A DNA stretch of 64,000 bases, taken from NCBI RefSeq assembly GCF_050908995.1, contig NC_135124.1, positions 6,944,001-7,008,000 on the forward strand. The letters are read 5' to 3'. The position numbers and the translations under genes were made by a program. Under the pieces are notes generated by a model. The model searched no databases. It saw only the letters and a program-made list of their open reading frames with translations, and was not told where the DNA came from. This document shows positions 24,962 through 37,334 of the stretch, one piece after another. The DNA is from Andrena cerasifolii (Eukaryota; Arthropoda; Insecta; Hymenoptera; Andrenidae). Positions within the stretch are counted from its first letter, which is position 1. Each line of letters begins with the position of its first letter.

Positions 24962-25701
24962 ATGCCCCTATGACGGTACTTTTATACTTAAAGAAGCCGT
25001 ACAAAAAACTCGCATAAGCAAATAAGAAATGATTTTTTTTTAAGTAAATTAAACTATTAATGTATGTGTTACAAACGAGAAGATTGCACTTTTAAACAAC
25101 TAAAGCATAGTAAAACATATTTCAAAAATGCACGTGAAGATTTCGATGGATTTATCCAAATCCTTATCGAAAACGGTAAGGAACACTTACTTTACAGAAG
25201 TGAATAAATTAATAATTATCCTGATTTGCACTTATCTAAAGTGTTAGTTAAAAGATTCTAATTTTATGAAAAAATAACGAAACGAGCACTTTTGAAACGT
25301 TTTCGTATTTTTTAAAGTGAAGCCAGTAATAGAGACAGGAATTTAACGCTTGTCCGTATTAAGGTGCCCTTAGTGCTCCCTCTGTAACTGCTAAACTGCT
25401 TATTTTCCTTTCTCAGAAAGAAATGGAACGCTAGGGATTCTAGAAACCACGATTAAAAAAAGGCACCGTAATACGAACCACATAATTTTCAGAGCACCGT
25501 AATTGGAACGATAACATGTATTTTTATTTGAATTAAAATAATATTAAAAATTAACATTTTTAACCCGAAAAAAATGCCTCGATAAAGAGAAAAGTTAAAG
25601 AAATCCAATAGAAATTTTTACCAAGCAAAATTAAAGTAAGAGAAGTCAGTAATTAATTCATTCGCGAGCAAATCGACGTGAAAGCACCGTAATAGGGGCA
25701 T
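24962..25701. mobile_element. Inverted-repeat element with GCACCGTAAT motifs
   Basis: The ends form an inverted pair: ATGCCCCTATGACGGTACTTT at the left versus the complement of AAAGCACCGTAATAGGGGCAT at the right. The same GCACCGTAAT motif recurs inside at 25463 and 25494. The interior is AT-rich with no open frame. Probably a non-autonomous DNA transposon of about 740 bp; no target duplication is certain. Confidence 0.5.
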
Positions 25702-27696
25702 CTACCCTAGCCGCGTTACGCAAATGCGTTTGCTGCATCGCTGCCCGATAGGTTTTCTATGCGGCAGCCCCGAAATACAGATTCCTTTCGGAACACTGGG
25801 GGGCAAAACGTTCGAACAATGTTCACCTATGCGAAGGAGCGAGGCAAACGTAAAAATAGGACACCCTTTGTACACTCACGCACCAGTCGGCACCAAGTGC
25901 CGAGGTAAAAAGTCGTTTCCGTTTGACCATCTGCCGATTTCAGGAGGGAAGCGCTCCCGACTTGGGGATCCCACATGGAAGGTCACATACTTCACTTTAC
26001 TTGGGCCAACGGTGACCTTGTAGATTCGTGCAATCTCGATAGCAACGAGGACGATCCATGGGACCTCTTCTTGCCACGACGACTCGTACCTCGAGGCAAA
26101 TATTCGAGCACAGCAGTGATAGACACCGCAGGAAGAATGGACCTTTAACTGAATTCAAAAATACAGTTCGAAAGAAAGTGAATTTTTTGGGAAATTAAAT
26201 TTTTGCGGAAACCGAGGATTAAATTTTAATAAAGAAGGGACGGAGGTTCTGCACACTAATTAGCACGAGTCTAAGGTGTTTAGTTTCTAACGAGTTAACG
26301 AACAGATGGAAGCTGAGTGGGGAAGAATAGGACTGTGAAGAAAATAGATGGGAAAAGTGACCGAAGAGATTCATCGCGCTGCACCAGGAAATTTATTTCA
26401 AAGTGAGTGATGGGCCAAAGGTGCACCTTTCAAGAAGACAATGATCGCAAAGCACACGTTTAACTGATGTCTGTAATGTATTGCAGATCAACAGGATAAA
26501 CCAGGCTCCTGAAAAGGAGGATACGATCTCTCCAGCGGAGAGATATCTGTGGGAATCGTTGCACAGAAAAGTGAAATCTACTTATGCATCCGACAACACG
26601 TGCTAGGGTTTGTAGAAAAATTAGTAACTTATCAAGAGGAAACTACTTTTACCATAAACGTTCAAACAAGTATATAATGTTTTGCTAAAGTAATGTAAGT
26701 TTCCTTCAAGCCCCAAAGTCCTTCGAACGCTTATGAACAGTTCGCTGTGTGTAATTTGCCGAGTTAGACAGGAAATTCGCAGCCTAAGTTGCAGGTAGTT
26801 CGAATAAATTACAGCCCGATCATCCTGCGAGCCATGCGAACAGCTCATCGTTTGTGGTTTTCCTTCATCGTGACAAGTGGACTACGGTTGAATTTTAAAG
26901 AGAAAAGCGTCAGCGCTCGAGTGGATTCCCTAGGACGCGAAGCCAACAGCACGGGCTTCATTCGATGTGTGAGTTATTGGCTATGGATTGAACAGTGAAA
27001 ATGAGAAACGAGAAGTCGGAAGAGATGAGTGTATGGCGGAGGTCGTTAGCTTTTACTAAACAGTGCGATCGACGTGCGATAAATCCCCAAGTCGCGTGAT
27101 GCACGCTTCTTTTTATAAATATACATGTATATACAGCATCCTTGGGCAGTATCTCCTAATTAAAAGGATTATTCCAGACATTTGTAACACTTCCACTTTC
27201 ACACTTCGGTATGTATCGTGTTAAAAAAACAGCCATTCCCAAAATGGAGTGACGAGTCCGCATGCGAATTCCTGCAGCACATGAGGTCTAATGACCTTTT
27301 CACACTGGTGCGTTTCAGATATATTAACTTCACAGAAATATCGATAGTTTATATTTATACACTACAGAGAAGAATGTAAAGTGTGTGAATAGGTCTGAAA
27401 TACTAGTCAAGAACGACTAAAGTGTCCCGTATGCAAAGGCCTTAAGGCCACAGAGCAAACGAATGTCATCTCTACTATTTTTAAGATACAAAACTGAAGT
27501 TCCCACGTTTGTAAGAAAATGATCCACAAGAAATCAAAGATTAGAGTATTATATTGTCATATTATGTCACGATGGTGATTCGCCACTACCACAATTCAAA
27601 AAATTTAAATCCCATGGCAATAATACTATCACCAGAGTCCAATTTTTGGACCGTAAAAGTGAACTCCTTTTACAACGTTGTTAGATGCAATTGAGT
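25702..27696. other. Non-coding single-copy DNA
   Basis: The GC-richer patch at 25690-26120 holds a 99-codon frame (25724-26023) that resembles nothing I know. Two small perfect hairpins follow one another near 26503-26545 (CTCCTGAAAAGGAG and TCTCTCCAGCGGAGAGA). No gene is supported. Confidence 0.35.
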
Positions 27697-28157
27697 GTAT
27701 TCTGCAGGGCTGTGGAGTCGGAGTCGAAGTCGCAGAGTCGGACTCGGAGTTCAGAAGTAATTTCTGATTACCGGAGTCGGAGTCGAAAAAATATATGTCG
27801 ACTCAAACATCGACTCCATATTAGTAAATTTTATAAAAATCCGAGTCTGTTGAGCTGTACTTTAGTCTGTATTTTATTGAAATAAAAAGTGCTTCAATGG
27901 CCGTTGAATGTATTAGTTAAATTTAAAGTTTTTTTTTTCATTATCGGTTCTTTCATTTATTTACCTTTACTGTTAGCGTAGCTTTAGCTTTTTGTACTGT
28001 AGATATATAATATATATACAAACATACTATGTATTAAATATTAGTAATTTACATGTACTGAGTATATTAACAATCTATTATAAATGCAAGAATCGGAGTC
28101 GGATTCGGGGTTGGAGTCGGGAGTTTTGACTGCCGACTCCGCAGCCCGGGTATTCTG
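27697..28157. mobile_element. hAT-type MITE with 8-bp target duplication
   Basis: A 445-bp element (27705-28149) begins CAGGGCTGTGGAGTCGG and ends CCGACTCCGCAGCCCGG; 15 of 17 terminal positions pair. It is flanked by a perfect 8-bp direct repeat GTATTCTG (27697-27704 and 28150-28157). Just inside the ends are repeated GGAGTC motifs in both orientations, the subterminal repeats typical of hAT transposase binding. The middle is AT-rich and has no transposase. Confidence 0.92.
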
Positions 28158-31100
28158 CACCCTTCATGGCGCATGTGGGATCGTGGCTTTATACCACGCT
28201 ATAGTATCTACAAGAACATCAACATTACCTTCTTTGACGTATCTAATGCACCATTAAAAAGGGCTTACGTGATTGAACTCGACTGGAAGTTGCTGAAATT
28301 CGTTGCTCCAGGTTCACAAAAGGGTTGATGACATGGGGATGGTCGTGTATACTACTGGCTACGGTCAAGTATACGACCATGCAATCAATATTACGTCCAC
28401 ATAATCGACGAGCATGGCTAAAGCTTCGCGGCTAAGTTTCACGTTTCAATTGCGCCCGTGTGTTAGTTTACCTGCCGCGTTCACGACGAATGCAGAACCG
28501 TGACCATGTGATGCATGGCTTCTGTCAGGAAATAGCGCGACCAGCATTCCCTTCGGTTCCCCCAGGTAGAAAACTATATTCTTTCGTCTACACGCAATGC
28601 CATCTTGCTCCCCTCCAATATGAATGTCTCACCAATTTTTCTGTCGCTCATCAGAAGATGGAAATAAGGAGTTATTTCAATAAAAAATATATTATGAGGA
28701 TCAAAATTGAAACGTGAAAAATGTTTAATTTCATAGACGAGGAACAAACAATGTGATGAAGGACGGTTTAAGAAATAAATTTCTTCTAATTTAATGTCGA
28801 AGTAAAATACACGTCTTTGTGAATTAAAATCTATTCAAACGTGTAAATTCTTAAGATAAATTGGCATCTCTTTAGGTAGCAATGCAGCGTTCAGGTGATT
28901 CATTTAAAAAGGTACTATGATCACTGGTTATCTTTCCAAACAAATCTTCCCTCTAACGAGAATTCAGAACGAAATACAGAACGCGTTTGAAAAGTATATT
29001 TATCATCGTTATACGGTTCTGTAGTTGCCATTGTGCTTGGCGAGTTTGAGATCACGATTTTATGGTAAATACAAGTTGCCGCGGTAATTCACGTCTGCTG
29101 GGGAGAAAGAATAAACCGCTATGCACGAAAGCGTATGAAAAATGTTTCGGAAATAGCAGAAAAAAAAAACGTAGAAATGTATGAACACAGGTGTAATGAG
29201 CTCGCATCGAGCTGGCAGTCGTGACCGTATGATATACTACGTCTTCCGCGTGTGGACAGCATGAAAATGAACCTTATCAGTTCACCTCGCGTTTTTATCG
29301 TTTACCTTGTGATTTTTCTTCCTTGAACATGATTCTTTCAGTTCTAAATGATAAAATGGCAATTTATTAGTCACCGAAATGTGTGATGACTTCGCGACTT
29401 ACTCAGCTCGTTCCAGGGGTGTAATTCTAAGAAATTGGAGAACCTGCTATGACGTACAACCGACTTGTAAAGAGTGCATGCGCACACAAAGTGGAACTAG
29501 TTGAAAAATATTCAGAAAGTAAGTATGCGCTAACTTTAGAACTTCTGAAACTTTCCTTGCGTGAAAGTGTAATAATTAAAAGTATTTTTACAAAACTGTT
29601 GACAAACTAGACCAACCATTGAAAGTAAAGAAAATACTGAATATTTAGTGCTACAGAATTTCGCATACCTAACAACATTTCTATATCCGACAACTTATTT
29701 AATACCGAACTCTTGTGTAAAGAGTTTAATTATTAAATTATTTAAACACGCCAGTAAATTTTGATCGAATATTTACAAAGCACCTCGAGTTACCCGATTC
29801 GAAAAAGTCAACTTCTAATTATTGTGACTAATTTATTAAAATACTATCGAAGCATTATATTAATTAACCCGAAACATTCAAACGTATTTCCAATATTAAA
29901 CTGATATAAAAGTGTGTAGTATATTGACCTTAATATTCACTGGAACATCAGTGTTTCATTTATTTCTGCAGGAAGTCACGCGTATTCGCGCGCTGTATCG
30001 TTGCAATCAATCAAAAATGTGTTTACCTCTTTTTCACTGATTTTCTCAAGAAGCAATTACCCGAAAGAATACGTTCCCCGCCGCACGTTATTACCCGTCG
30101 TATTTTCATTTCGACTACCATAATCATTTATCATTCCGTATCTCTGCGAATCATTTGTCACAGAAACATTGCTGGAATTTAAATGCCGCCGCCTGGCTGT
30201 CCTGTTACTATCAAAATGACTGCATTAGCGTCTTCGAACAAGCTGCTTTCCTATTACAAATTCTATCTACGTTGTTCCAACATAAATCAGACATGCACAA
30301 GGATCTTAGTCATACTCAATTATTTGCTCGGAATCGATTCCCAGGAACCGATGGTGGCTTTTAGTACTGAATATGATCAATGAAACGCAACGAAACCAGC
30401 AGACGCGAGATTTTTAACGTATCATCGAAAGTCAGATAATTTATCATTGATCGTCGCAATGATACGTAATTCCTTGAAGTAAATATTGCACGAAATATCT
30501 GATAACTGATAAGGCAATATGAGAATAAATGGAGTTTTTTCGACATCTTTTTATTTGAAATCCAATATCAGTGAAGAAATTTTTCTTTCGCTACACTCGG
30601 GTGTATTTTATGGTTACTCTGCATATCTATGGTATCAGGGGAATGGAAGCTATTTAAAAATATGAGGCATGAACCTCAGACATACCCTCCACACAAGATT
30701 GCCTTCAGTCTCGTGTGTCTTTATACAATCTGGAATTTTTGTTAAATGCATGGATCCTCGGTAATTTAAAAAAAAAATAAAGAAAACTATTTCTTCGTTC
30801 ACATTAGATCCCAAATAAAAAGTGACGAAAAAAAATCTACTGTGCTTCCTCGTGTTCATTATCCTTTAGAAACTAAGTCACTTATGGTCCAAGTAACTTT
30901 TGATCTACACTTATAATATAGTTTCATAATGCAGAATAAAATAATTGAATCTGTTCAGCGACCATTCGAGCAGGCGTTTCCTTTAGTGATATACCTAGTT
31001 AATTAAAAATGCATAGTTCGTCACTTTTTCACTGTCGACTTTTTCGACGCGCTGGAGACTCTCGTAGTTCCATTGTCCTACTACGTCTAGCCACCACAAT

Positions 31101-31306
31101 ACTTTAAATTCTGCCCAACGATCCATGAAACTGCTTTCTCTCTGTACGTTCGTCCCCTTCTGCTTTATTCTTTAACAACCACCTCAGACATAATAAAGCC
31201 TATTATACTCCCTCCTACTTTCTCTTAATTATTTCAGTCATCGTCGTCGAAAAAGTTTGCAAGAAACGTTATTAACGCACAGAAAATGATAACGATACTT
31301 CTATCT
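28158..31306. other. Non-coding stretch
   Basis: AT-rich and single-copy as far as I can see. It contains a stem-loop at 28339-28380, where ATGGTCGTGTATACT pairs with AGTATACGACCAT across a 14-base loop with a 2-base bulge. Small frames (28460-28717, 30155-30383) have no family resemblance. Confidence 0.4.
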
Positions 31307-31786
31307 TTAAGGGTACTAAATGTGTAGTTTCGGACCACACTGAAATTAAAGTTAAGAAAACTCTTATTCATTATGAAAGCAAACTAAGACCTCATCTTTT
31401 TGAGCTTGAGGTATGGTAAAACCTCATCAATGGGGTTTCAGTTTATTTTCATAAAGAATAAGACTTTTCAGTAACTTTAATTTAGGTCTGGTCCAAAACT
31501 ACACATTTTGTGAAGATGCTCGAATTTATTTTGAATCGAATGGAACCTCCGTTTATGAGTTATCACTGCAAAACAAAATAAACATTTTTTACAAAGCCAT
31601 TTTAATGATCCATCTGCAACGTCATATACAATGCTTATTTTTTACTAAACAAAAGTTTTTTTTAAAGCTTGTGATGTTAACAAACTTCGTGCCAAAGAAC
31701 AAGTCTCAGTTTCAATTTGTTTCTTTGTAATTAATTGAAACAGAAATGTTTCATTTTAGACAGGAACGACTGCCTAGTACCCTTAA
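31307..31786. mobile_element. TTAA-flanked MITE
   Basis: The 480-bp element starts TTAAGGGTACTA and ends TAGTACCCTTAA, a perfect 12-bp inverted terminus including the TTAA. An inner inverted pair links TTTCGGACCACACTGAAATTAAAG-like sequence near 31330 with its complement ending near 31500. The right 20 bases are shared, with one mismatch, with the element at 24146, so both belong to one family. TTAA ends suggest piggyBac-type mobilisation. Confidence 0.75.
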
Positions 31787-32453
31787 CTTTGCCAAACATT
31801 CTTGCAAAACTCAAGCGTACAAAGGGGATTACAACTGAGGGAAAGTATTCCTTGTATGTTTGACTTTTTGGCGTATTTTTTATTATGAACAGAACGAGGT
31901 GTCAAAATTTTAGCGACTATCTTGGAGATACCTTGACATATCGTTGTTGCGAATGTATGGAAAAAGTTAGACTCGACGTTCTAATTATCGGCATGCCTTA
32001 ACAGAAGCGCCAGAAAGTGCAGTTGAAGAACTCGTGAAATTAATATTAAGCGAAAAATTAATGACAGTATCCTCGCAACGGGGAGTCGATCAATCGTTGG
32101 ACTTTTAATTAACTTTTTTCAAGTCCCCGTCACAAAGGCATACTTCTGAAATTACTAAAGTTACTCAGAATGCGCGAGTATACGTGCGATAAGAGTAGGA
32201 TACGAAAGCGATGAAAAGGAAACTAAAGCGAAACAAAGCCTGGGAACAATGCCTCTGTTCAATCATCACCGAATATTATTCTTTCAATCGATAAGTTACA
32301 GTGAATCGAGACACGCGGCAATAAAAGTCTGCTTCGCGATCCTCCGAAAATTATTAGTCTAGTCTGTTTTGAATTCGTCACTATGACGTCCATCTGGTGC
32401 CATTCTGTCTAGGTATGAAACTACTTATTTTAGGTACTAATGAGTCATTCCAT
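31787..32453. other. Non-coding, nothing recognised
   Basis: AT-rich with no significant open frame, repeat or RNA signature. Confidence 0.4.
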
Positions 32454-32761
32454 GTTAAATCGATCACTATTCGCACATGCCGTCAGGGATTTTGATGAAT
32501 TTAAAATATGATGTAGTTCACACGAAATTAGGGGGAGTTTAAGTCATCATTCCGTTGGTTTCAAAATTCTTTAAAAAATATTGCACGCCGAAAGTTGCGC
32601 TTACTTTCGCGGATCTTTGACGTCGTGTATTTTTTTAAAAAATTCGAAATCAGCAAAACGATGACTTAAACCTATATTTTCACGAGCACCACATTATATT
32701 TCAGTTTCATCAAAATCCCTCGCAGCAAGTGCCACCAATGATCGATTTAACGTGGAATAAT
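32454..32761. mobile_element. Inverted-repeat MITE of about 308 bp
   Basis: ATTCCATGTTAAATCGATCA (from 32457) is matched by TGATCGATTTAACGTGGAAT (to 32758), with one mismatch. Pairing continues inward through AGGGATTTTGATGAA versus TTCATCAAAATCCCT and GTTTAAGTCATC versus GATGACTTAAAC. There is no coding and the superfamily is not assigned. Confidence 0.7.
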
Positions 32762-34154
32762 GTTTACTATTTATTAGTAAGTATTATTTATTTAAGAAGA
32801 ATCTACTGTGAAAGGTTAATTTAAGATGTGTATGAATGAAATTATAATATGAATCAAAATACACCCCGTATCCGGTATTTAAGGGTTAATATCGAAACCA
32901 ATTCGATATCGTGAGACCGAGAATAACGATTCCACTTTCATTTTAGTGGTTCCATAAACTGAAATAGTCCAATCGATTCGCGTTAGCAAAAATTTTAAAC
33001 CCTACTTGATTCGATCGCCTAGCTATCACGCGATATTAATGGCAGGCCGATCGATATCGTGGCATCGGGAAATAGAACGATTCTGCCCCCGTTTCGTTTA
33101 TTCCGAATCCCCTAGTGTCGTTACCGAAAACAAACGAAGCAAATAGATTATACAATTTGCTCTCAAATTAATTTACTTTTATTCTAGAAACTTTAAATCC
33201 TATTCGTTTGATCACCTAGCAATCAACTGAGGAAAGTGAAAGTACAGCAATTTTCCATTGAAAAGGTAATTATATACAAAATTTTGAGAATATGGGACAC
33301 TTATCACAAAAGAGTGCTAAAAACGAAGGAGTGCAGAAATTCAGTCAAAAAACATTCTGATATCTGAAATAGTTTTCAAGATAACACTAAAGGTATGAAA
33401 TTCTAGAGAATAAATCTATTCCCTAAATATGAGTTATTATTATCAAATATTCTCCATCACAATGATATATACAATCTACTGCTACACTTACCACCTTGCG
33501 CCCCAAACCACCTCCTGTAACAAACAGGCATAAGAGCATCGCGATAGTCCCCTTTAACCTACCGTTTCACTTCTTACTTCCAAATTTTTAAACATTCCCA
33601 AACTCACGATTAAACCCAATTCAACCCACCAGTCTAGATAATTTTCATGCCTTATTCCACCTATGACGTACGTACGCGTAATTTCCCGATTCTCATCCAC
33701 TACTTGCCGTGAGCTTAAGAAATCAAATATTGTATTTCACATTTATCACTGACAAAACTATACCAGTATTTTCAAACAGTATTTTATTTGAGCATTAAAT
33801 AAAATAGTATTTTCAAACACTATTAGCTTATGGAAGTATTTCAGTTTTCAGTATTTTGTCTGAAACTATATTAAATCTTCCCCAGCCCTGGGTACAAGTG
33901 CTAACATATTTATTCGAGTGATGCGATGAAATATATTCCCAGCAGGTACTGTACATGCCACCCCCTCCTTAATCGTACCACTGTATCAACTTTACCTGCC
34001 GAAACACATTACGCAACAAACAGACGTAAGGGTACAAACTGGCCCCCGTTCGTCGTATACACATTGGTCAGTGAACCTCCCCTAACGAATCGATAATGCG
34101 TCGCTTTCAATAGGAGCACGCGAGACCGCCAAGAGTAGCACGCGAGCTACTCAC
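32762..34154. other. Non-coding, AT-rich
   Basis: No gene. From 33755 to 33890 there are several CAGTATTTT/AGTATTTC phrases and the segment ends CCCAGCCCTG, which resembles a hAT right terminus, but neither a left end nor a target duplication could be found. Confidence 0.35.
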
Positions 34155-34420
34155 CTGCTCTACGATCGAATTCCAGGCTCGCGCACCTGCCGCTGTAGGA
34201 GAGTTAATTGTCTCGGCCGCGACGCGAGTAACACGCGTCTCTGCGACAGAGGGTGCAAAGACCGAGGAGGGGGTAGGGAGAAAAGAGTGGAGAATACAGG
34301 CGCGGACGAACGGGTGTCGAGCGTTTTCGTGAGCGGGCACAACGCGCGAGAGTCTTCGGTAGAATAATGACGCTCCAGGAGGCCGGAAGTAATTAAAGGA
34401 AGAGCCAGGCGCGCCAGCTC
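34155..34420 (-). other. Candidate non-coding first exon (CpG-rich)
   Basis: On the minus strand this CpG-rich 266-bp stretch has no ATG and ends at a consensus donor, GAGCAG then GTGAGT, with the exon's last base at 34155. A CpG-rich, ATG-free leader with a strong donor is how many hymenopteran 5'-UTR exons look. A 118-codon frame crosses it without an ATG start and is probably not coding. The start site and the next exon are unknown. Confidence 0.3.
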
Positions 34421-36898
34421 TGCATTCGAATACTTTTTTGGCAGACACGCCAGAAGCTTCCACGTTTACCTTTTGCGCACTTGCCCACCTCCACCTGTCT
34501 GAGACTTATGTACGCCGCGGAAAGCTCGAGCGATACGTCGCCCCTTTGATCTGCATTTTTTAATTCCTGTTCGAGACTCGAGGTGGAAAAGACTTGAGGA
34601 GATTTCCTTCCCGCGACGGACTTCCGAGGGAAGCTTCTGTACAGGGTGGTGGTGAACGAAGGGTGTTTTGTTGTAGTGAATATGGATTGGAGGATCGATT
34701 GTATTTATTTTGTGTCTACTCTGTTTGGGGGATTCTTAACCCTTTGTAGTGTTTCGGTATTTTTAAAATGTATTCCAGTAGGTGGGAATTTTTTTCATGA
34801 ATATATAGAGTAACTTATATAAGATACTAGCTTTACTGTTCGGCTTCGCCTGAAATTTAGATGCTGATTTTGTAGAAAAATATTTATTTATTTATATTTA
34901 TTTTTTTATAAAAATAGTCACATTCGTCTGGATTAGCTAGGCATAATAAGCTCACATTTCGTGACCCTAGAGTTTACTGTTCGAATGTTTTTAGGCGACT
35001 GAGAAACACACAAACACTTTCTGCTTTATACATTAAAATGATATATGAGAAGATAGTAATGCTACAATGCTCTGGATATAGATCTCATTGATATAAAATC
35101 GATGTTCAGACACTTTGGACGTGTGATTAAAATATGCGTGAAGATATATTATCAATGGAATATAAATGTATCAGGGGGTACTCTCTACGCCACTTCATAT
35201 TTCAATTGAATAAAATTGATAAAACGAATGCAGGATTATTGCCGGGAGAGACAGGAAAAACCTCGTATTTCAGTCTCTGCCATCCTCGATAAAAAAAGGC
35301 TGCTGAGTTGGGTGCTTTCAAGTACGAGAAAAACACATTCGATAACTTGTATGTTCAGTGCAGCCATTTTTATATTAACTCGATTATGGTTCACTTCCAA
35401 AGCCATATTTACTGAAACTTTTTTGTAAGTATATTTTGACCAGTGCTACGTAGTATGTGCAAAAGTTATATCAGTATTTTTGCAGTGGATTTTAAAACTA
35501 ATTTCGAATGAAATTGCATGATTGAAATTCGAATATTTAGAGTAACACGCTAGTACCTATACATATAATTAAACATTGAAATGTAAATTATACCAAAACG
35601 CTGTCAAATTCCACAGCGTTTAATCAACGAAATTACGGAAAATAATCATTAAGCATAAATATGCACGCCTTTTCTACTTTTCAATGTATGACTATTTTCC
35701 CTGTTTTTGTTTTCCCAATTTTTCCTTTTCCTTTTTTTTCTTTGGAGATTTAATGGTAATACTCAACGAGACGCACTGTACGTTATTATTACCCACGGAA
35801 CGAAGAAGGTATATGCGTTTAGGGAAATGGGTTGTATGCGTGCGGTGGTGTATGTTAACATTTTTCTGCAAAACTACTAGACCGATCTTCACGCGCTTTT
35901 TTTTAAAGATTATTCTTCCTGAATGTTAGAAAAGAAGTGTATTATACACGACGGGTCGAATTAGTCTATTGAATTTATCATTAGCCTTCTTGGCGTGAAA
36001 TTGGCGCGCGGATAATGAATTATAAAATAATAAGAAATTGAAAGTACCGAGAATTCTAAACGATATGCGTATTTCGATTATAATTAGAACACCTCTTAGA
36101 GTGTTAAACCGAAGGAAAATGAAAAATTCATGGAAATAGTACGATCCGTGGAGAAAATAGAACAGTGGAGAATATCCTGGCTGACACGTACGACGAGTGA
36201 AATGATAATCGTGCAATTAGTCGAACAATTTGAAAATCATTAATAAGTTTAAGCGAGCAGTGTTGAACGCTGAATTAAGTATCCCAAGCTGCGCGCGTAA
36301 TTGTGAAATATTTTTTACACTCTACATTCCAACCAAGTCAATTAGTTTTACCTTCTACAAACAATCAACACAGACAAATCATCGCGATGCAATCGCTTCG
36401 TGTTCCTTACTTCCTCTCGAATACATTTCGAAATCAATTTTCTGTGAGTAGCGCAAAGGACGCAGTTTTGCTCCACGGTAGTCCGAATACTAATTTTCCC
36501 ATTCCGATATTAAATACTCCGCCAAGTGTTGAACAGTTCGCAGAAACTCAACGTGGGACATTCATAACAACTCTGGACGTGCAAAGAAATGAAGTAAAGT
36601 AGTAGGCAATAAAGGTACTACCGAAAATTTATAGCAACGTTTCTCGTGAGTTTTTTGGGAGACAGAGCGTGATAAACTATGTTTGGGATACAATTTAACT
36701 TGCTCCAAAACCGATGAAGTTCTACCCAGTACATTGCCAGCAATTTTTTAAAGAGATTTAATAAACAGCAAAAATAAGCAGAAAGAAAAATTCAGTGCTA
36801 ACAAGAAACTTCAATCACTCCTACTTATAAGAGAATTCTATCCACGTTGAATACTATAAATTCAAAATTTAATTTTCCTTTCTATACAAAGATACTTA
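34421..36898. other. Non-coding, with a likely old repeat at its start
   Basis: The segment 34825-35060 has TACTAGCTTTACTGTTCGGC, a GGCTTCGCC phrase, and then ACACACAAACACTTTCTGC. Similar phrases recur in dispersed repeats of insect genomes, so it may be a transposon remnant. The rest is AT-rich; frames at 35684-35929 and 36303-36602 have no recognisable product. Confidence 0.35.
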
Positions 36899-37334
36899 CA
36901 AGGAAAGATCCCGAACGCGGAAATTCAAAAAGTTCTGAGACTTTGTGAATACGTAGGGAATTTCCTCCTGATTACAACGCAATTTTTGTTTGCTGCCCAA
37001 ATTCACTCGAAAGGGGTGGAATTAACCCCTGAAAATTAATTTGGCTATTTTCCGATTTTGTGTTATAACTCGCGAACTGTAAGAGATTGAAAAAAAAGTT
37101 TTAAGACAAAAGTTACTTCTTTTAATTAGATCTATCATTTGGTAAAAAATTATTTTATATTTCATGAGTTATAACACAAAATCGGAAAATAACCGGATTT
37201 TCAGGGGTCAATTACACCCTCTTAGAGTGAATTTGTGCAGCAAACAAAAATTGCGTTGCAATCAGGAGGAAATTCCCTACATATTCACAAAGTTTCAGAA
37301 TTTTTTGAATTTTCGGGTTCGGGATCTTCCCTTG
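36899..37334. mobile_element. Palindromic MITE, CAAGGGAA family, copy B
   Basis: A 436-bp palindrome starting CAAGGAAAGATCCC and ending GGGATCTTCCCTTG, flanked by TTA on both sides. A 3-bp TTA duplication would fit PIF/Harbinger-type insertion. It aligns over its whole length with copy A at 19683, including the internal ATAACTCGCGAACTGTAA stretch and TTAATTAGATCTATCATTTG-like centre. No transposase. Confidence 0.82.

Noticed and set aside
34107..34463. 118-codon minus frame
   Set aside because: It lacks an ATG start and crosses a strong splice donor, so a non-coding leader explains the region better.
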